Shown here piece by piece: positions 50,995 to 52,408 of a stretch of DNA of 52,408 nt. Each line of letters opens with the position of its first letter. Positions within the stretch are counted from its first letter, which is position 1. The notes under the pieces were generated by a model. It did not search any database. It was not told the origin of the DNA and saw only the letters and a program-made list of their open reading frames with translations. The translations under genes and the position numbers were made by a program. The DNA is taken from contig JAUUZQ010000012.1 in NCBI GenBank assembly GCA_030589895.1, positions 1 to 52,408 on the forward strand, in the 5' to 3' direction. The stretch is from Bacteroidales bacterium (GTDB lineage Bacteria > Bacteroidota > Bacteroidia > Bacteroidales > GCA-2748055).

Positions 50995-52408
50995 ATGAAT
51001 AATAAATTTCAGGTTTACAATACCTTACATCGAAAAAAAGAAATATTTGAACCGCTAAATCCTCCTTTTGTTGGTCTGTATTCGTGTGGCCCTACAGTAT
51101 ATGGAGATGCTCACCTGGGTCATGCACGTCAGGCCATTACATTTGATGTCTTGTACAGGTATCTGAAATTCATAGATTATAAGGTCAGGTATGTTAGAAA
51201 CATTACCGACGTTGGACACCTTGAAAACGATGCAGATGAAGGAGAAGACAAGATTCTGAAAAAGGCACGACTCGAAAAAATTGAGCCCATGGAAGTGGTA
51301 CAGCGTTACATGAACGATTACCACAGAAACATGCGGGAACTTAATACCCTCAGTCCCGATATCGAACCAAGAGCCAGCGGACACATCATTGAACAGCAAG
51401 AGCTTATAAAGTTAATCCTGGCTTCCGGGTTTGCTTATGAGGTAAATGGCTCCGTCTATTTCAACGTTGAGAAATATAACAAGTCTCACCCATATGGTAA
51501 ACTGTCGGGGAGAAAAATTGAAGACCTCCTTAGCAATACCCGTCAGCTGGATGGTCAATCTGAAAAGAATTCCCCACTTGATTTTGCCCTATGGAAAAAA
51601 GCCGATCCCACTCATATTATGCAATGGCCTTCTAAATGGGGTGCCGGTTATCCGGGTTGGCATCTCGAATGTTCAGCCATGAGTATCAAGTACCTTGGTG
51701 AAACATTCGATATACATGGTGGTGGAATGGATCTTCTTTTTCCTCATCATGAATGTGAAATTGCGCAAAACGTAGCGGGCTTTGGTCATGAAGCAGTAAA
51801 ATACTGGATGCACAACAACATGATTACCATCAATGGACAAAAAATGGGTCGCTCGCTTGGTAATTTTATTACACTGGATGAATTATTTTCCGGAGAACAT
51901 GAAAAACTGGAAAAGGCATATGATCCTATGTCTATTAAATTCTTCATTCTCCAGGCACATTACAGAAGCACGCTTGATTTTTCAAACGAAGCCTTGCAAT
52001 CTTCAGAAAAAGGACTGCTGCGCCTATTTACTGCTATTGCATTGCTGGATAAAATAAGCCCTTCAGATGATGGAGATTTCATTGCTGCAGACTTAAACAA
52101 AAAGTGTTCTGCTGCAATGAACGATGATCTGAATACTCCGATTCTTATTGCTCACCTATTCGATGGGGTAAAGATGATCAACTCTGTTCATGATGGTAAA
52201 CTGAAAATCAACAAGAAAAACCTTCAGGAACTGAAAAAACTTTACTCCGATTATGTTTTTGATGTACTGGGTCTTCAATCGCCCGAAAGCCAGACAAGTT
52301 CTGATGCGCTAACGGGTAATTTGATAGAAAGTGTTCTTAAAATACGACAGTCTGCTAAAGAAAGAAAAGATTGGAATACTGCCGATGAGGTTCGGGATGC
52401 ATTGCAGT
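50995..52408 (+). CDS. cysS: Cysteinyl-tRNA synthetase, 3'-truncated by window edge
   Basis: The frame opens at ATG 50995 and runs to the end of the window (471 codons visible), so the stop is outside. The HIGH-type motif is HLGHAR (in [16 protein letters not shown]). A zinc-ligand Cys is in [11 protein letters not shown], and further ligands are in WHLECSAMS and HHECEIAQ. The KMSKS motif appears as KMGRS ([12 protein letters not shown]), a variant usual in this phylum. -7-like boxes TAAATTTG (50947-50954) and TAATTTTG (50956-50963) precede it, with TTTG at 50928 at non-ideal spacing. The 227 bp before the gene hold no other feature I can support. Confidence 0.95.
   Translation, partial: MNNKFQVYNTLHRKKEIFEPLNPPFVGLYSCGPTVYGDAHLGHARQAITFDVLYRYLKFIDYKVRYVRNITDVGHLENDADEGEDKILKKARLEKIEPMEVVQRYMNDYHRNMRELNTLSPDIEPRASGHIIEQQELIKLILASGFAYEVNGSVYFNVEKYNKSHPYGKLSGRKIEDLLSNTRQLDGQSEKNSPLDFALWKKADPTHIMQWPSKWGAGYPGWHLECSAMSIKYLGETFDIHGGGMDLLFPHHECEIAQNVAGFGHEAVKYWMHNNMITINGQKMGRSLGNFITLDELFSGEHEKLEKAYDPMSIKFFILQAHYRSTLDFSNEALQSSEKGLLRLFTAIALLDKISPSDDGDFIAADLNKKCSAAMNDDLNTPILIAHLFDGVKMINSVHDGKLKINKKNLQELKKLYSDYVFDVLGLQSPESQTSSDALTGNLIESVLKIRQSAKERKDWNTADEVRDALQ

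Overview
This window is chromosomal DNA from a Bacteroidetes (Bacteroidota) bacterium. It most resembles a Bacteroidia or Marinilabiliales-type organism, but I cannot name the genus. The signs are SusC/SusD pairs, three proteins with C-terminal type IX secretion (T9SS) sorting domains, lipoproteins with acidic residues after the lipid-bearing cysteine, a DUF4249 plus TonB-receptor pair, and several promoters of the Bacteroidetes form TTTG-N17-20-TAnnTTTG. No rRNA, tRNA, CRISPR array, insertion sequence or phage gene was seen.

Layout. 1-4.9 kb: the 3' part of a PBP4-type D,D-carboxypeptidase gene, a secreted M1 peptidase and a secreted T9SS protein. 4.9-13.2 kb (minus strand): a compact five-gene operon coding for an NlpC/P60 endopeptidase lipoprotein, a dipeptide epimerase with a Tat signal, SusC, SusD and an S66 L,D-carboxypeptidase with a Tat signal. 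Together these look like a murein-peptide scavenging system. The enzyme set matches Bacillus YkfA/YkfB/YkfC, but here it is paired with an outer-membrane SusCD importer and every enzyme carries an export signal. This is the most interesting system in the window. 13.4-27.9 kb: an alpha-glucan (starch/maltodextrin) utilisation locus. GH65 phosphorylase, an MFS sugar transporter and a LacI regulator lie on the minus strand. SusC, SusD, a SusE/F-like lipoprotein and a T9SS-secreted GH13 amylase lie on the plus strand. Two near-identical LacI-type operators (core CAAACGTTTG) sit in the two intergenic regions.

28-32.7 kb: housekeeping block ileS, a DksA-like protein and lspA. 32.7-37.1 kb: a DUF502 membrane protein, a secreted GDPD phosphodiesterase, a TetR regulator and RNase R. 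37.3-41.8 kb: a DUF438/hemerythrin-like/PAS protein coupled to a U32-family protein, then rlmF. 42-47.9 kb: a small secreted stand-alone domain, a TonB-dependent receptor with a DUF4249 lipoprotein, a secreted alpha/beta-hydrolase and a lactonase-like beta-propeller lipoprotein. 47.9-52.4 kb: a DEAD-box RNA helicase, a repeat-bearing intergenic region, an unrecognised protein and the 5' part of cysS, cut by the window edge.

How the parts work together. The two SusCD loci share one logic: surface capture, TonB-driven uptake, then breakdown in the periplasm or cytoplasm. One targets alpha-glucan. The other probably targets cell-wall peptides released by other bacteria or by the cell's own turnover. 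All functional calls rest on motif recognition by eye; no database search was run.
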